Below are positions 1 through 6,432 of a DNA stretch of 6,432 nucleotides, piece by piece. The position numbers were made by a program, and so were the translations under genes. Position 1 is the stretch's first letter; every line of letters starts with the position of its first letter. This DNA comes from Parvibaculum sp. (GTDB lineage Bacteria > Pseudomonadota > Alphaproteobacteria > Parvibaculales > Parvibaculaceae). Under the pieces are notes generated by a model that made no database searches, had not been told where the DNA came from, and saw nothing but the letters and a program-made list of their open reading frames with translations. Location: positions 1-6,432 of the forward strand of contig JACIYQ010000301.1 of the NCBI GenBank assembly GCA_014359855.1, given 5' to 3'.

Positions 1-539
1 ATATCGGGCGTGATGCCGAGCACGAGATAGGGGTCGCCCTTCTCCTGGCCGAGATGGCTTGCCCGGATGCGCGCGAACTCGATTTCCGAAAAGCCGAAAA
101 TGTCGGCGACGGTGCGCAGATATTCGAGCTCCTGCGGATGGACATGGCCATCGGCCTTGGCGATGTGGAACAGCGCGTCGAGCACGTCTTCGAGCATCGC
201 CGGCCGGTCCTGATAGATACGGGCAACCTGGCGCGCATAGGCTTCAAAGCCCGCAACGTCTTGCTGGGCGACCTTGTAGACGCGCGCGACGTTCCGCGCC
301 TCGCCCGGCGGAACCTTGAATATCTCCTCGAAGGCCCGGATCTCGGAATCGCTGACCTCGCCATCCGCCTTCGCCATCTTGGCCGAGAGCGCGATGAGAG
401 CGATCGTGAACACGACTTCGCTGTCCTGGAGCGCGCGGTCGATGACGATATGTCCGGCGACCGCGCCCAGGAGCGCACCCAATGGCCCACCGACGGCTAG
501 TCCCACGCCGGCGCCAGCGATTTTTCCCCAAATCGACAT
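1..539 (-). CDS. djlA: DjlA-like co-chaperone: membrane segment, TerB domain, start of J domain (partial, C-terminus beyond left edge)
   Basis: The minus strand reads open from an ATG at 539-537 to the window edge, giving 179 complete codons with no stop. Residues about 8-33 form a glycine/alanine-rich hydrophobic segment (GVGLAVGGPLGALLGAVAG), a likely N-terminal membrane anchor. Residues about 42-160 look like a TerB helical domain, with two related acidic motifs: AKADGEVSDSE near 56 and AKADGHVHPQE near 128. From residue 169 the text DPYLVLGITPD matches the opening of a J domain, whose HPD motif would lie outside the window. In the DjlA family this order anchors a cytoplasmic J domain that stimulates the ATPase of DnaK. 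The start is chosen because it places the glycine-rich anchor directly after MSIWGKI, as expected for these proteins; no good Shine-Dalgarno precedes it, and the next Met is residue 55. The gene diverges from the oxoprolinase gene. A TerB-family protein annotated as tellurite resistance is the alternative name. Family call fairly sure; function inferred. Confidence 0.85.
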   Translation of the reverse strand, partial: MSIWGKIAGAGVGLAVGGPLGALLGAVAGHIVIDRALQDSEVVFTIALIALSAKMAKADGEVSDSEIRAFEEIFKVPPGEARNVARVYKVAQQDVAGFEAYARQVARIYQDRPAMLEDVLDALFHIAKADGHVHPQELEYLRTVADIFGFSEIEFARIRASHLGQEKGDPYLVLGITPD

Positions 540-653
540 GGAGAGAGATTAGGACGTTTTTCGCCGTCTCGCACCTGCGAAATCGGCGGATGACCTTGCG
601 TAAATGAGGGGATTCCGGGATGGCGAGGATTTGGAGACCCCCGAAATCGATAT

Positions 654-757
654 CGTCATCGCGAGGCCGCCATCAGGCGGCCGTGGCGATCCAGGAGCGG
701 CGGGCACCGAGCGAGCGACCTCTGGATTGCTTCGTCGCTTCGCTCCTCGCAATGACG
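654..757. repeat. Intergenic palindromic repeat, alphaproteobacterial type
   Basis: The ends are near-perfect inverted copies: CGTCATCGCGAGG at 654-666 against CCTCGCAATGACG at 745-757, 12 of 13 pairing. Inside, GGCCGCC at 665-671 pairs perfectly with GGCGGCC at 676-682 around a 4-base loop, and GCGATCCAG at 686-694 pairs with CTGGATTGC at 722-730 with one G-T wobble. The right half (GGATTGCTTCGTCGCTTCGC and onward to AATGACG) resembles dispersed palindromic repeats found between genes in many alphaproteobacteria. That resemblance is from general knowledge; only one copy is visible here, so dispersion in this genome is inferred. It may act as a folded RNA or a non-autonomous transposable unit, but no function is shown. 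Confidence 0.8.
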
Positions 758-807
758 GGAGAAAGCGGAATGCCTTGCAAGACCATCGCACCGCCCATTT
801 CCCCTGC

Positions 808-864
808 TCACCCCTCCCCTAAAAATCCTGCTGGATTTTTAGACCCTCCCACAGGGGGTGGGAC
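808..864. repeat. A/T-cored hairpin with C/G-rich flanks
   Basis: CTAAAAATCC at 819-828 pairs perfectly with GGATTTTTAG at 833-842 around the loop TGCT. Outside this 10-bp core, CACCCC at 809-814 can pair with GGGGTG at 855-860, leaving asymmetric C-rich internal sequence. The element sits 31 bases before the oxoprolinase start, and no gene from either side ends here, so a terminator for a neighbouring gene does not fit. It may be a second intergenic repeat family or a structured 5' leader of the oxoprolinase transcript. The palindrome is directly visible; its role is unknown. Confidence 0.6.
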
Positions 865-895
865 ACATTCGAGAGGCTGTGGCAGGTTGCAGCGC

Positions 896-3800
896 ATGAG
901 CCGAGCAAAGACAGAGAATGGCCGCTGGGACTTCTGGATCGACCGGGGCGGCACCTTTACCGACGTGATCGGCAAGGCGCCGGACGGAAGCCTGCAGGCG
1001 CTGAAGCTCCTCTCCGAGAATCCGGAGCATTACGAGGATGCGGCACTGCAAGGCATCCGCGACCTGCTCGGCGTGGCGGCGGACGAGCCGCTGCCCGCGG
1101 GCCGCATCGGCGCCGTGAAGATGGGCACGACCGTTGCGACCAATGCCCTGCTGGAGCGCAAGGGCGACCGCACGCTTCTTCTCACGACACGCGGCTTTCG
1201 CGATGCGCTGGCCATCGGCTATCAGGCGCGTCCCCACCTCTTCCGGCTGAAAATCGAAAAGCCGGAACAGCTCTACGAACGTGTCGCGGAGGTGGCGGAA
1301 CGGGTGAGCGCGGAAGGCGAGGTTCTGACGCCGCTCGACCGCGAGGAAGCCCGGCGCGCGCTTCAGGACGCCTTCGATGCAGGCATCCGCTCCGTCGCCA
1401 TCTCTTTCCTGCATGGCTACCGCCATCCCGCACATGAAATGGCGGCGGGCGAGATCGCGCGAGAGCTGGGCTTCACACAGATATCGCTCGGGCACCGCGT
1501 GAGCCCGCTCATCAAATTCGTCTCGCGCGGCGACACGACGGTGGTCGACGCCTATCTCTCGCCGCTGCTGCGCCGCTATGTGGACCGCATCGCGGGCGCC
1601 ATCGGAACAGAGGATGCCGGAACGCGGCTTTTCTTCATGCAGTCTTCCGGCGGATTGACCGACGCGACCTTGTTTCAGGGCAAGGACGCAATCCTCTCAG
1701 GACCGGCAGGCGGCATTGCCGGCGCGGCGGCGACGGCGACAGAGGCAGGGTTCGCGCGCGTCATCGGCTTCGACATGGGCGGCACCTCGACGGACGTGTC
1801 GCATTACGACGGCGAATACGAGCGCAGCTTCGAGACGGAGATTGCGGGCGTGCGCATGCGCGTTCCCATGATGCGCATTCATACCGTTGCCGCAGGCGGC
1901 GGCTCGGTCCTTCACTACAGGGACGGACGCTTCCAGGTGGGCCCGGATTCGGCGGGCGCCAATCCCGGCCCCGCCTGTTACCGGCGCGGCGGACCGCTGA
2001 CCGTTACCGACGCCAATGTCATGCTGGGAAAGCTCCAGCCCGACCTCTTTCCCGCCGTCTTCGGGCCCGGGCAGAACGAAAGCCTCGACCGCGAAACTGT
2101 GCGCCGCCGGTTCGCAGAGCTCGCGAAAAGCGTCGGCGACGGGAGGACGCCCGAAGAGATCGCCGAGGGATTCCTGCGCGTCGCCATCGAGAACATGGCG
2201 AATGCGATCAAGAAAATTTCCGTCGAGCGCGGTCACGACATTACCGCCTATGCGCTTTCCTGCTTCGGCGGCGCGGGCGGCCAGCATGCCTGCCTCGTCG
2301 CCGACGCTCTCGGCATGAAAACCGTTCACATCCATCCGTTCTCCGGCCTGCTCTCGGCCTATGGCATGGGCCTTGCGCGCATTTCGGCCTCGCGGGCACG
2401 GGCGGTGACGAAGGCGCTCGAAGAGAAACGCCGGGACGAAATCGGCGAAGCCATTGCGACGCTCGCAAGCGATGCGACGAAGGAACTGGTGGCGCAAGGC
2501 ATCGCGGCATCGGAGGTGACCATCACGCCCCTGCTCCATTTGCGCTACGAGGGCAGCGACACCTCGCTGCAGATCCCCTTCGCGGCACAGGACATCGGCG
2601 AAGCCGCGGCGACATTCGAGGCGGCGCATCGCGCGCAGTTCGGCTTCAGCTTCGACGGCAAGACCATCATCGTCGAGGCCGTCGAAGTTTCCGCCGAAGA
2701 GCGCGGCGCGCGCGTCCGCCAGACTGCCGCGCAGGCGCGCGCAGCGGACGCCCCGGTAGCGGCGGACCGCCGCCGCATCCATATGGGAGGCAGATGGATC
2801 GAGACCGCCATCTTCCGGCGCGAAGCGCTGAAGCCCGGCCACAGGGCCGCCGGGCCCGCGCTCGTCATCGAGCCGAACCAGACGATCGCCGTGGAGCCCG
2901 GATGGGAGGCGGAAGTGACGCTTGCCGACGACATTATTCTGCGCCGCGTTGCGCCGCTGCCCAGACGCACCGTCATCGGCACGGACGCAGACCCGGTGAT
3001 GCTCGAAATCTTCAACAACCGTTTCATGTCCATCGCCGAACAGATGGGCGGCACGCTGCAGAACACGGCGTCCTCGGTGAACATCAAGGAACGGCTCGAC
3101 TTCTCCTGCGCCGTTTTCGACTCCGCCGGCGGGCTCGTCTCGAACGCGCCGCACATGCCGGTGCATCTGGGCTCCATGGGCGCGAGCGTGCGCGCCGTGA
3201 TCGAGCAGAACGAGGGAATGGGCCCCGGCGACGTTTATGTGCTGAACGCGCCCTATAATGGCGGCACGCATCTGCCCGACGTGACGGTGGTGGCGCCGGT
3301 CTATGACGCGGAAGGAAAGACGCGCCTCTTCTATGTCGCCGCGCGCGGACACCACGCCGATATCGGCGGCATCTCGCCCGGCTCCATGCCGGCGCATTCG
3401 CTGAGCGTCGAGGAGGAAGGCATCCTCATCGACAATTTCCGCATCGTCGCGGAGGGCCGATTCCGCGAAGCGGAGATGCGCGCCATGCTGACCGGCGGCA
3501 AATTTCCCGCGCGCAATCCGGAGCAGAACATCGCCGATCTGCGCGCGCAGATTGCCGCCTGCCGCAAGGGTGCGGAGGAGCTGCGCAAGACGGTTGCCGA
3601 ATTCGGCCTCGATGTCGTCATCGCCTATATGCGGCATGTGCAGGACAATGCGGAAGAAAACGTCCGCCGCGCGATCGACCGGCTCAAAGACGCGGCCTTC
3701 GTGCAGAATATGGATGACGGCTCGGCGATCCGTGTCGCGGTGAGCATCGACCGGAAAGCGCGAACGGCGAAGATCGATTTCACCGGCACGAGCGCGGAAC

Positions 3801-4513
3801 TTGCCAGCAACCTTAATGCGCCCTCCGCTGTCGCGCGCGCGGCCGTGCTTTATGTGTTCCGCTGCATGGTGGACGACGATATTCCGCTGAACGAAGGCTG
3901 CCTCAGGCCCATCGAGATCGTCATTCCCGAAGGTTCGATGCTTTCCCCGCGCTATCCGGCGGCGGTCGCCGGCGGCAATGTGGAGACGAGCCAGGCGGTG
4001 ACGGACGCCTTGTTCGGCGCCTTCGGCGCCATGGCCTCGGCGCAGGGCACGATGAACAATCTCACTTTCGGCAACGATCGCTACCAGTATTACGAGACGA
4101 TTGCGGGCGGCGCGGGCGCGGGACCGGGTTTCGACGGCGCCGACGCCGTGCAGACGCATATGACGAATTCGCGCCTCACCGATCCGGAAGTGCTCGAATG
4201 GCGCTTCCCCGTTCTGCTGGAGGAGTTTTCCATTCGCAAGGGTTCGGGCGGACAGGGAAAGCATAGAGGCGGCGACGGCGCGGTGCGCGCGATCCGCTTC
4301 CGCGAACCCATGCACCTCTCCATCCTTTCGACGCATCGCATCGTCGCGCCCTCGGGCCTTGCGGGCGGAAGCGATGGCGCGCTCGGGCGGAACGAGATCC
4401 GCCGCGCCGATGGCACTGTCGAAACGCTTGCCGGTTCCGCGACGGCGGAACTCGATGCGGGCGACACCGTGATCGTCATGACGCCGGGCGGCGGCGGCTA
4501 CGGAAAGCCCTGA
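896..4513 (+). CDS. 5-oxoprolinase (ATP-hydrolysing), fused hydantoinase A/B single chain
   Basis: Encodes 1205 residues. Enzymes of this type hydrolyse 5-oxo-L-proline to L-glutamate with ATP in the cytoplasm. Residues about 12-200 are the hydantoinase A N-terminal domain, opening with WIDRGGTFTDVIG (14-26) and containing MGTTVATNALLERKG (76-90). Residues about 215-510 are the ATPase-like hydantoinase A core, with a second GFDMGGTSTDVS motif (291-302), ERGHD (444-448) and HPFSGLLSAYGMGLA (480-494). A C-terminal A segment runs to about 690. Residues about 697-1200 are hydantoinase B: DPVMLEIFNNRF (699-710), NAPYNGGTHLPD (784-795), GHHADIGGISPGSMPAHS (818-835), AGGNVETSQA (1025-1034) and the terminal TPGGGGYG (1196-1203). 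The length and the QARPHLFRL (110-118) context match eukaryotic OPLAH/OXP1-type enzymes better than split HyuA/HyuB or acetone carboxylase subunits. ATG 896 is preferred because homology begins a few residues later; GCAGG at 882-886 is a weak ribosome binding site. TTG 887, with GAGAGG at 871-876, is a possible alternative. The gene stands alone, divergent from its left neighbour. Substrate is inferred from homology. Confidence 0.9.
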   Translation: MSRAKTENGRWDFWIDRGGTFTDVIGKAPDGSLQALKLLSENPEHYEDAALQGIRDLLGVAADEPLPAGRIGAVKMGTTVATNALLERKGDRTLLLTTRGFRDALAIGYQARPHLFRLKIEKPEQLYERVAEVAERVSAEGEVLTPLDREEARRALQDAFDAGIRSVAISFLHGYRHPAHEMAAGEIARELGFTQISLGHRVSPLIKFVSRGDTTVVDAYLSPLLRRYVDRIAGAIGTEDAGTRLFFMQSSGGLTDATLFQGKDAILSGPAGGIAGAAATATEAGFARVIGFDMGGTSTDVSHYDGEYERSFETEIAGVRMRVPMMRIHTVAAGGGSVLHYRDGRFQVGPDSAGANPGPACYRRGGPLTVTDANVMLGKLQPDLFPAVFGPGQNESLDRETVRRRFAELAKSVGDGRTPEEIAEGFLRVAIENMANAIKKISVERGHDITAYALSCFGGAGGQHACLVADALGMKTVHIHPFSGLLSAYGMGLARISASRARAVTKALEEKRRDEIGEAIATLASDATKELVAQGIAASEVTITPLLHLRYEGSDTSLQIPFAAQDIGEAAATFEAAHRAQFGFSFDGKTIIVEAVEVSAEERGARVRQTAAQARAADAPVAADRRRIHMGGRWIETAIFRREALKPGHRAAGPALVIEPNQTIAVEPGWEAEVTLADDIILRRVAPLPRRTVIGTDADPVMLEIFNNRFMSIAEQMGGTLQNTASSVNIKERLDFSCAVFDSAGGLVSNAPHMPVHLGSMGASVRAVIEQNEGMGPGDVYVLNAPYNGGTHLPDVTVVAPVYDAEGKTRLFYVAARGHHADIGGISPGSMPAHSLSVEEEGILIDNFRIVAEGRFREAEMRAMLTGGKFPARNPEQNIADLRAQIAACRKGAEELRKTVAEFGLDVVIAYMRHVQDNAEENVRRAIDRLKDAAFVQNMDDGSAIRVAVSIDRKARTAKIDFTGTSAELASNLNAPSAVARAAVLYVFRCMVDDDIPLNEGCLRPIEIVIPEGSMLSPRYPAAVAGGNVETSQAVTDALFGAFGAMASAQGTMNNLTFGNDRYQYYETIAGGAGAGPGFDGADAVQTHMTNSRLTDPEVLEWRFPVLLEEFSIRKGSGGQGKHRGGDGAVRAIRFREPMHLSILSTHRIVAPSGLAGGSDGALGRNEIRRADGTVETLAGSATAELDAGDTVIVMTPGGGGYGKP

Positions 4514-4677
4514 GCCGCTGAACCACATCTTCGAAGCGGAAAATGCACATCCGCCGCATTTCCACCTCAACGGCGGCGCGAACGCAACGATTCGCGGACA
4601 CTGACAAAAATTCATTCACAACCGATTCAGGGGGCCGATTCAAAGGCTTGCGGCGCGATCTTGAAATGCCCTCAAAC

Positions 4678-4693
4678 CCGTGCCGCGGCACGG
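4678..4693. promoter_or_regulatory. Perfect 16-bp palindrome, possible operator
   Basis: CCGTGCCGCGGCACGG is identical to its reverse complement over all 16 bases and lies 72 bases upstream of the small ORF start. Symmetry of this size fits a dimeric repressor or activator site, but G/C-rich DNA produces such palindromes by chance more often than balanced DNA does. No T-run follows and there is no unpaired loop, so it is not a typical terminator. Binding is inference only. Confidence 0.3.
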
Positions 4694-4754
4694 CCACGAT
4701 TCCGCTTGCGAAACAGCGTCATTGGGCCCGAGAGTCATCCTCCACCCGGGATAA

Positions 4755-4760
4755 GGGAGG
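4755..4760 (+). promoter_or_regulatory. Strong Shine-Dalgarno site of the small ORF
   Basis: GGGAGG ends 5 bases before the ATG at 4766, a near-ideal match and spacing to the 16S rRNA 3' end. It is the best ribosome binding site in the window, and it decides the start: the frame is open further upstream to an ATG at 4661, but that start has no comparable site. Confidence 0.75.
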
Positions 4761-4765
4761 CCGGA

Positions 4766-4846
4766 ATGCTTGCGATGAAGATTGGGTACCTGGCGACCGG
4801 ACTGGCATTTATCTTTGTTGGCGCCATCACGATGGGTGTGTTCTGA
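4766..4846 (+). CDS. Very small single-pass membrane protein, unrecognised (26 aa)
   Basis: A short frame of 26 codons plus TGA follows a strong GGGAGG ribosome binding site. The peptide begins MLAMKIGYLATG and ends AITMGVF. Its only charged residue is Lys5, and residues 7-26 form a continuous hydrophobic stretch of about 20 residues with glycine and alanine spacing, enough for one transmembrane helix; the Lys near the N-terminus suggests the N-terminus stays in the cytoplasm. I do not recognise the family. It is not evidently KdpF, CydX or another well-known small membrane subunit, and no partner gene lies alongside. A perfect terminator hairpin 48 bases downstream fits a short independent transcript. 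A second in-frame ATG at 4775 is badly spaced from the ribosome binding site. An upstream in-frame start at 4661 would add 35 residues that are arginine/proline-rich and uncharacteristic. Coding status rests on the ribosome binding site, hydrophobicity and terminator; it could still be chance. Confidence 0.6.
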   Translation: MLAMKIGYLATGLAFIFVGAITMGVF

Positions 4847-4894
4847 CCGGACACGCCGCCCCCTCGAAGGGCAGACAACATTCAGCAAATTCCG

Positions 4895-4928
4895 GAGGGC
4901 GCATGACAAACATGCGCCCTCTTCGTTT
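4895..4928 (+). terminator. Intrinsic terminator between converging genes
   Basis: GAGGGCGCATG at 4895-4905 pairs without mismatch with CATGCGCCCTC at 4911-4921 around the loop ACAAA, an 11-bp G/C-rich stem. On the plus strand it is followed by TTCGTTT, a modest T-tract, so it should end transcripts from the small ORF. On the minus strand the same stem begins 20 bases after the metH stop, followed by an AATTT-containing stretch, so it may also stop metH transcripts, less efficiently. Confidence 0.8.
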
Positions 4929-4941
4929 CATCCGGAAGAAA

Positions 4942-6432
4942 TCAGGCCGCTTCCTCTTCGGGCTCGGCGCCCGGCGTGTAGTTGAGGATCGGCGCCAGCC
5001 AGCGCTCCATTACCTTCAGGTCCATGCCCTTGCGCCTTGCGTACTCGACCACCTGATCGCGCTCGATCTTGCCGACGCCGAAATATTCCGACTGCGGGTG
5101 GCTGAAATAGAGGCCGCTCACCGAGGCGCCAGGCCACATGGCATAGCTTTCGGTCAGCTTCACGCCGATCTTCTCTTCCGCATCGAGCAGCTTGAAGAGC
5201 GCCACTTTCTCGGTGTGATCGGGCTGCGCCGGATAGCCCGGCGCCGGGCGGATGCCCTGATACTTCTCCTCGATCAGCTCCCGGTTGCTGAGGTTTTCGT
5301 CGGCGGCATAGGCCCAGAATTCCTTGCGCACACGCTCATGCATGTGCTCGGCGAAGGCTTCCGCCAGGCGATCCGCAAGCGCCTGCGAGAGGATGGCGCG
5401 ATAGTCGTCGTGCTTCTCCCTGAACCCCCTGGCGATGTCGTCCTCGCCGAAGCCGGCACTGACGCAGAAACCGCCGATATAGTCGGCAACGCCACTGTCC
5501 TTCGGCGCAACGAAATCCGACAGCGCGAAATTCGCGCGCTCCGACGAACGCTTCATCTGCTGACGCAGCGTGTGGAACACTTCGAGCCGCTCTTTCCGGT
5601 CGTCATCCGCATAGAGCTCGATGTCGTCCACATCGATCTCGTTCGCGGGCCAGAAACCGATGACGGCGCGCGCCTTCAGCCATTTCTCCTCGACCATCTG
5701 CTTCAGCATTTCCTGCGCATCGGCAAAGAGCGAGCGCGCCGCCTCGCCGACCTTGTCGTCGTCGAGAATTTGCGGGTAGTGGCCATGCAGCTCCCAGGTC
5801 TGGAAGAAAGGCGTCCAGTCGATATAGGGCACGAGCGTCTCGATCGGATAGTCTTCGAACACCTTGGTGCCGAGGAAGGCCGGCTTCACGGGCTTGTAGC
5901 CCTTCCAGTCGATCTTCGGGCGGTTTTCCCGCGCGCCCTGAAGGGTCTGGCGTTCCTTCTTTTCCCTGCCCGCGGCGTGGCGTGCGGCGAGGTCCTTGTA
6001 CTGCTCGCGTATGCCGGTGATGTAGGCGTCCGCACGCTCGGAGATGAGCGTGGACGCCACGCCCACCGCGCGGCTCGCGTCGGTCACATAGATCGCCTGC
6101 CCCGCCTTGTAGTTGGGGCTGATCTTCACCGCCGTGTGTATCTGGCTCGTCGTCGCGCCGCCGATGAGAAGCGGCACCTTGAACCCCTGACGTTCCATCT
6201 CGGCTGCAACATGGCACATCTCGTCCAGCGAAGGCGTGATGAGGCCCGAGAGGCCGATGATATCGACCTTGTGCTCCTTCGCCGCCGCAAGGATCTTCTC
6301 GGCCGGCTGCATCACGCCCATGTCGATGACTTCGAAATTGTTGCACTGAAGCACGACGCCGACGATGTTCTTGCCGATATCGTGAACATCGCCCTTCACG
6401 GTCGCCATGAGGATGCGCGCCGCCGCATCGTC
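4942..6432 (-). CDS. metH: Cobalamin-dependent methionine synthase, C-terminal part (5' end beyond right edge)
   Basis: The frame is open from the right edge to TGA at 4944-4942, giving 496 visible residues. MetH transfers a methyl group from 5-methyltetrahydrofolate to homocysteine through cobalamin, making methionine in the cytoplasm. Visible residues about 1-130 are the B12-binding Rossmann domain. It carries the DxHxxG motif at Asp15-His17-Gly20 (GDVHDIGKN), whose His is the lower cobalt ligand, and GLSGLITPS (60-68), whose serines and threonine correspond to E. coli Ser804, Thr808 and Ser810. A charged linker at about 145-175 follows. Residues about 180-485 are the AdoMet-binding reactivation domain: YIDWTPFF (203-210), FPAN-like FWPANEID (260-267), RPAPGY (395-400) and MWPGASVSG (432-440). 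The protein ends in an acidic tail, EPEEEAA. The pterin- and homocysteine-binding modules, if on the same chain, lie outside the window, so single-chain or split architecture cannot be told. ATG 6408 is internal, not a start, because the B12 domain continues upstream as DDAAARIL. No broken or missing key residue is seen. Confidence 0.97.
   Translation of the reverse strand, partial: DDAAARILMATVKGDVHDIGKNIVGVVLQCNNFEVIDMGVMQPAEKILAAAKEHKVDIIGLSGLITPSLDEMCHVAAEMERQGFKVPLLIGGATTSQIHTAVKISPNYKAGQAIYVTDASRAVGVASTLISERADAYITGIREQYKDLAARHAAGREKKERQTLQGARENRPKIDWKGYKPVKPAFLGTKVFEDYPIETLVPYIDWTPFFQTWELHGHYPQILDDDKVGEAARSLFADAQEMLKQMVEEKWLKARAVIGFWPANEIDVDDIELYADDDRKERLEVFHTLRQQMKRSSERANFALSDFVAPKDSGVADYIGGFCVSAGFGEDDIARGFREKHDDYRAILSQALADRLAEAFAEHMHERVRKEFWAYAADENLSNRELIEEKYQGIRPAPGYPAQPDHTEKVALFKLLDAEEKIGVKLTESYAMWPGASVSGLYFSHPQSEYFGVGKIERDQVVEYARRKGMDLKVMERWLAPILNYTPGAEPEEEAA

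Larger units (their letters stand above)
540..895. other. Divergent intergenic region with two palindromic elements
   Basis: This 356-base stretch separates the divergent DjlA-like and oxoprolinase genes, so promoters for both should lie here. I could not pick out a convincing -35/-10 pair for either. It is occupied largely by two inverted-repeat structures (654-757 and 808-864, described separately). Reading frames cross it, including an in-frame extension of the oxoprolinase frame back to 620, but their translations contain the kind of sequence seen when palindromic repeats are translated (PLDCFVASLLAMT), and no independent gene is supported. Confidence 0.7.
4514..4765. other. Intergenic region between the oxoprolinase gene and the small ORF
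   Basis: No longer gene is supported here. A 6-bp G/C stem (CCGCCG at 4551-4556 with CGGCGG at 4571-4576, 14-base loop) follows the oxoprolinase stop but lacks a T-run, so it is not a convincing intrinsic terminator. CCGATTCA occurs twice in direct orientation at 4622-4629 and 4635-4642, and the core CGATTC also appears at 4588-4593 and 4697-4702. CTGACA at 4601-4606 resembles a -35 box, but no good -10 box follows at the right distance. A perfect 16-bp palindrome lies at 4678-4693. The promoter for the small ORF, if it has its own, should be in this stretch. Confidence 0.55.

Noticed and set aside
54..500. A 148-residue plus-strand frame
   Set aside because: It is antisense to the DjlA-like gene, whose minus-strand frame shows TerB motifs and the start of a J domain and runs off the window edge.
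549..822. Short frames on both strands in the divergent intergenic region
   Set aside because: They are translations of the palindromic repeat and its flanks, with no convincing ribosome binding sites or family motifs.
4551..4576. G/C stem after the oxoprolinase stop as its terminator
   Set aside because: The stem is only 6 bp with a 14-base loop and no T-run follows; Rho-dependent or downstream termination is equally likely.
1697..4615. A 972-residue open frame on the minus strand opposite the oxoprolinase gene
   Set aside because: It lies almost entirely antisense to a well-supported gene. Its translation is rich in Arg, His, Ala and Gly without recognisable motifs, as expected for the shadow frame of G/C-rich codons.
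4601..4629. CTGACA as a -35 box of a promoter for the small ORF
   Set aside because: The hexamer 17 bases downstream (GATTCA) matches the -10 consensus at only two positions, too weak to annotate.
5603..6346. A 247-residue minus-strand frame within metH
   Set aside because: It is an alternative frame inside metH; the metH frame carries all conserved motifs across the same stretch.

Overview
This GC-rich window looks like an ordinary chromosomal segment of an alphaproteobacterium, possibly from the Hyphomicrobiales or Parvibaculum-like lineages. The lineage is an inference from base composition, protein style and an intergenic palindromic repeat ending in a CTCGCAATGACG-type arm, which resembles repeats common in alphaproteobacteria. 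No mobile element, CRISPR array, rRNA or tRNA was seen.

Layout, left to right: (1) positions 1-539, minus strand, the N-terminal part of a DjlA-like co-chaperone (glycine-rich membrane segment, TerB domain, first residues of a J domain), cut by the left edge. (2) Positions 540-895, a divergent intergenic region with two palindromic elements, one a dispersed-repeat type at 654-757 and one an A/T-cored hairpin at 808-864. (3) Positions 896-4513, plus strand, a 1205-residue single-chain 5-oxoprolinase (fused hydantoinase A and B halves). The open frame extends upstream to 620, but that extension is translated repeat DNA. (4) Positions 4514-4941, an intergenic region holding a 16-bp perfect palindrome, a very small membrane-protein gene at 4766-4846 with a strong ribosome binding site, and a perfect 11-bp terminator hairpin. 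(5) Positions 4942-6432, minus strand, the C-terminal part of cobalamin-dependent methionine synthase MetH (B12-binding and AdoMet reactivation domains), cut by the right edge.

The three large genes do not form an operon. The DjlA-like gene and the oxoprolinase gene diverge, and the small ORF and metH converge on one shared hairpin. Oxoprolinase returns 5-oxoproline to glutamate and MetH regenerates methionine, so both belong to amino-acid and one-carbon housekeeping, but nothing in the sequence shows that they are co-regulated. The least explained item is the 26-residue membrane peptide with its upstream palindrome. I see no convincing new multi-gene system here.
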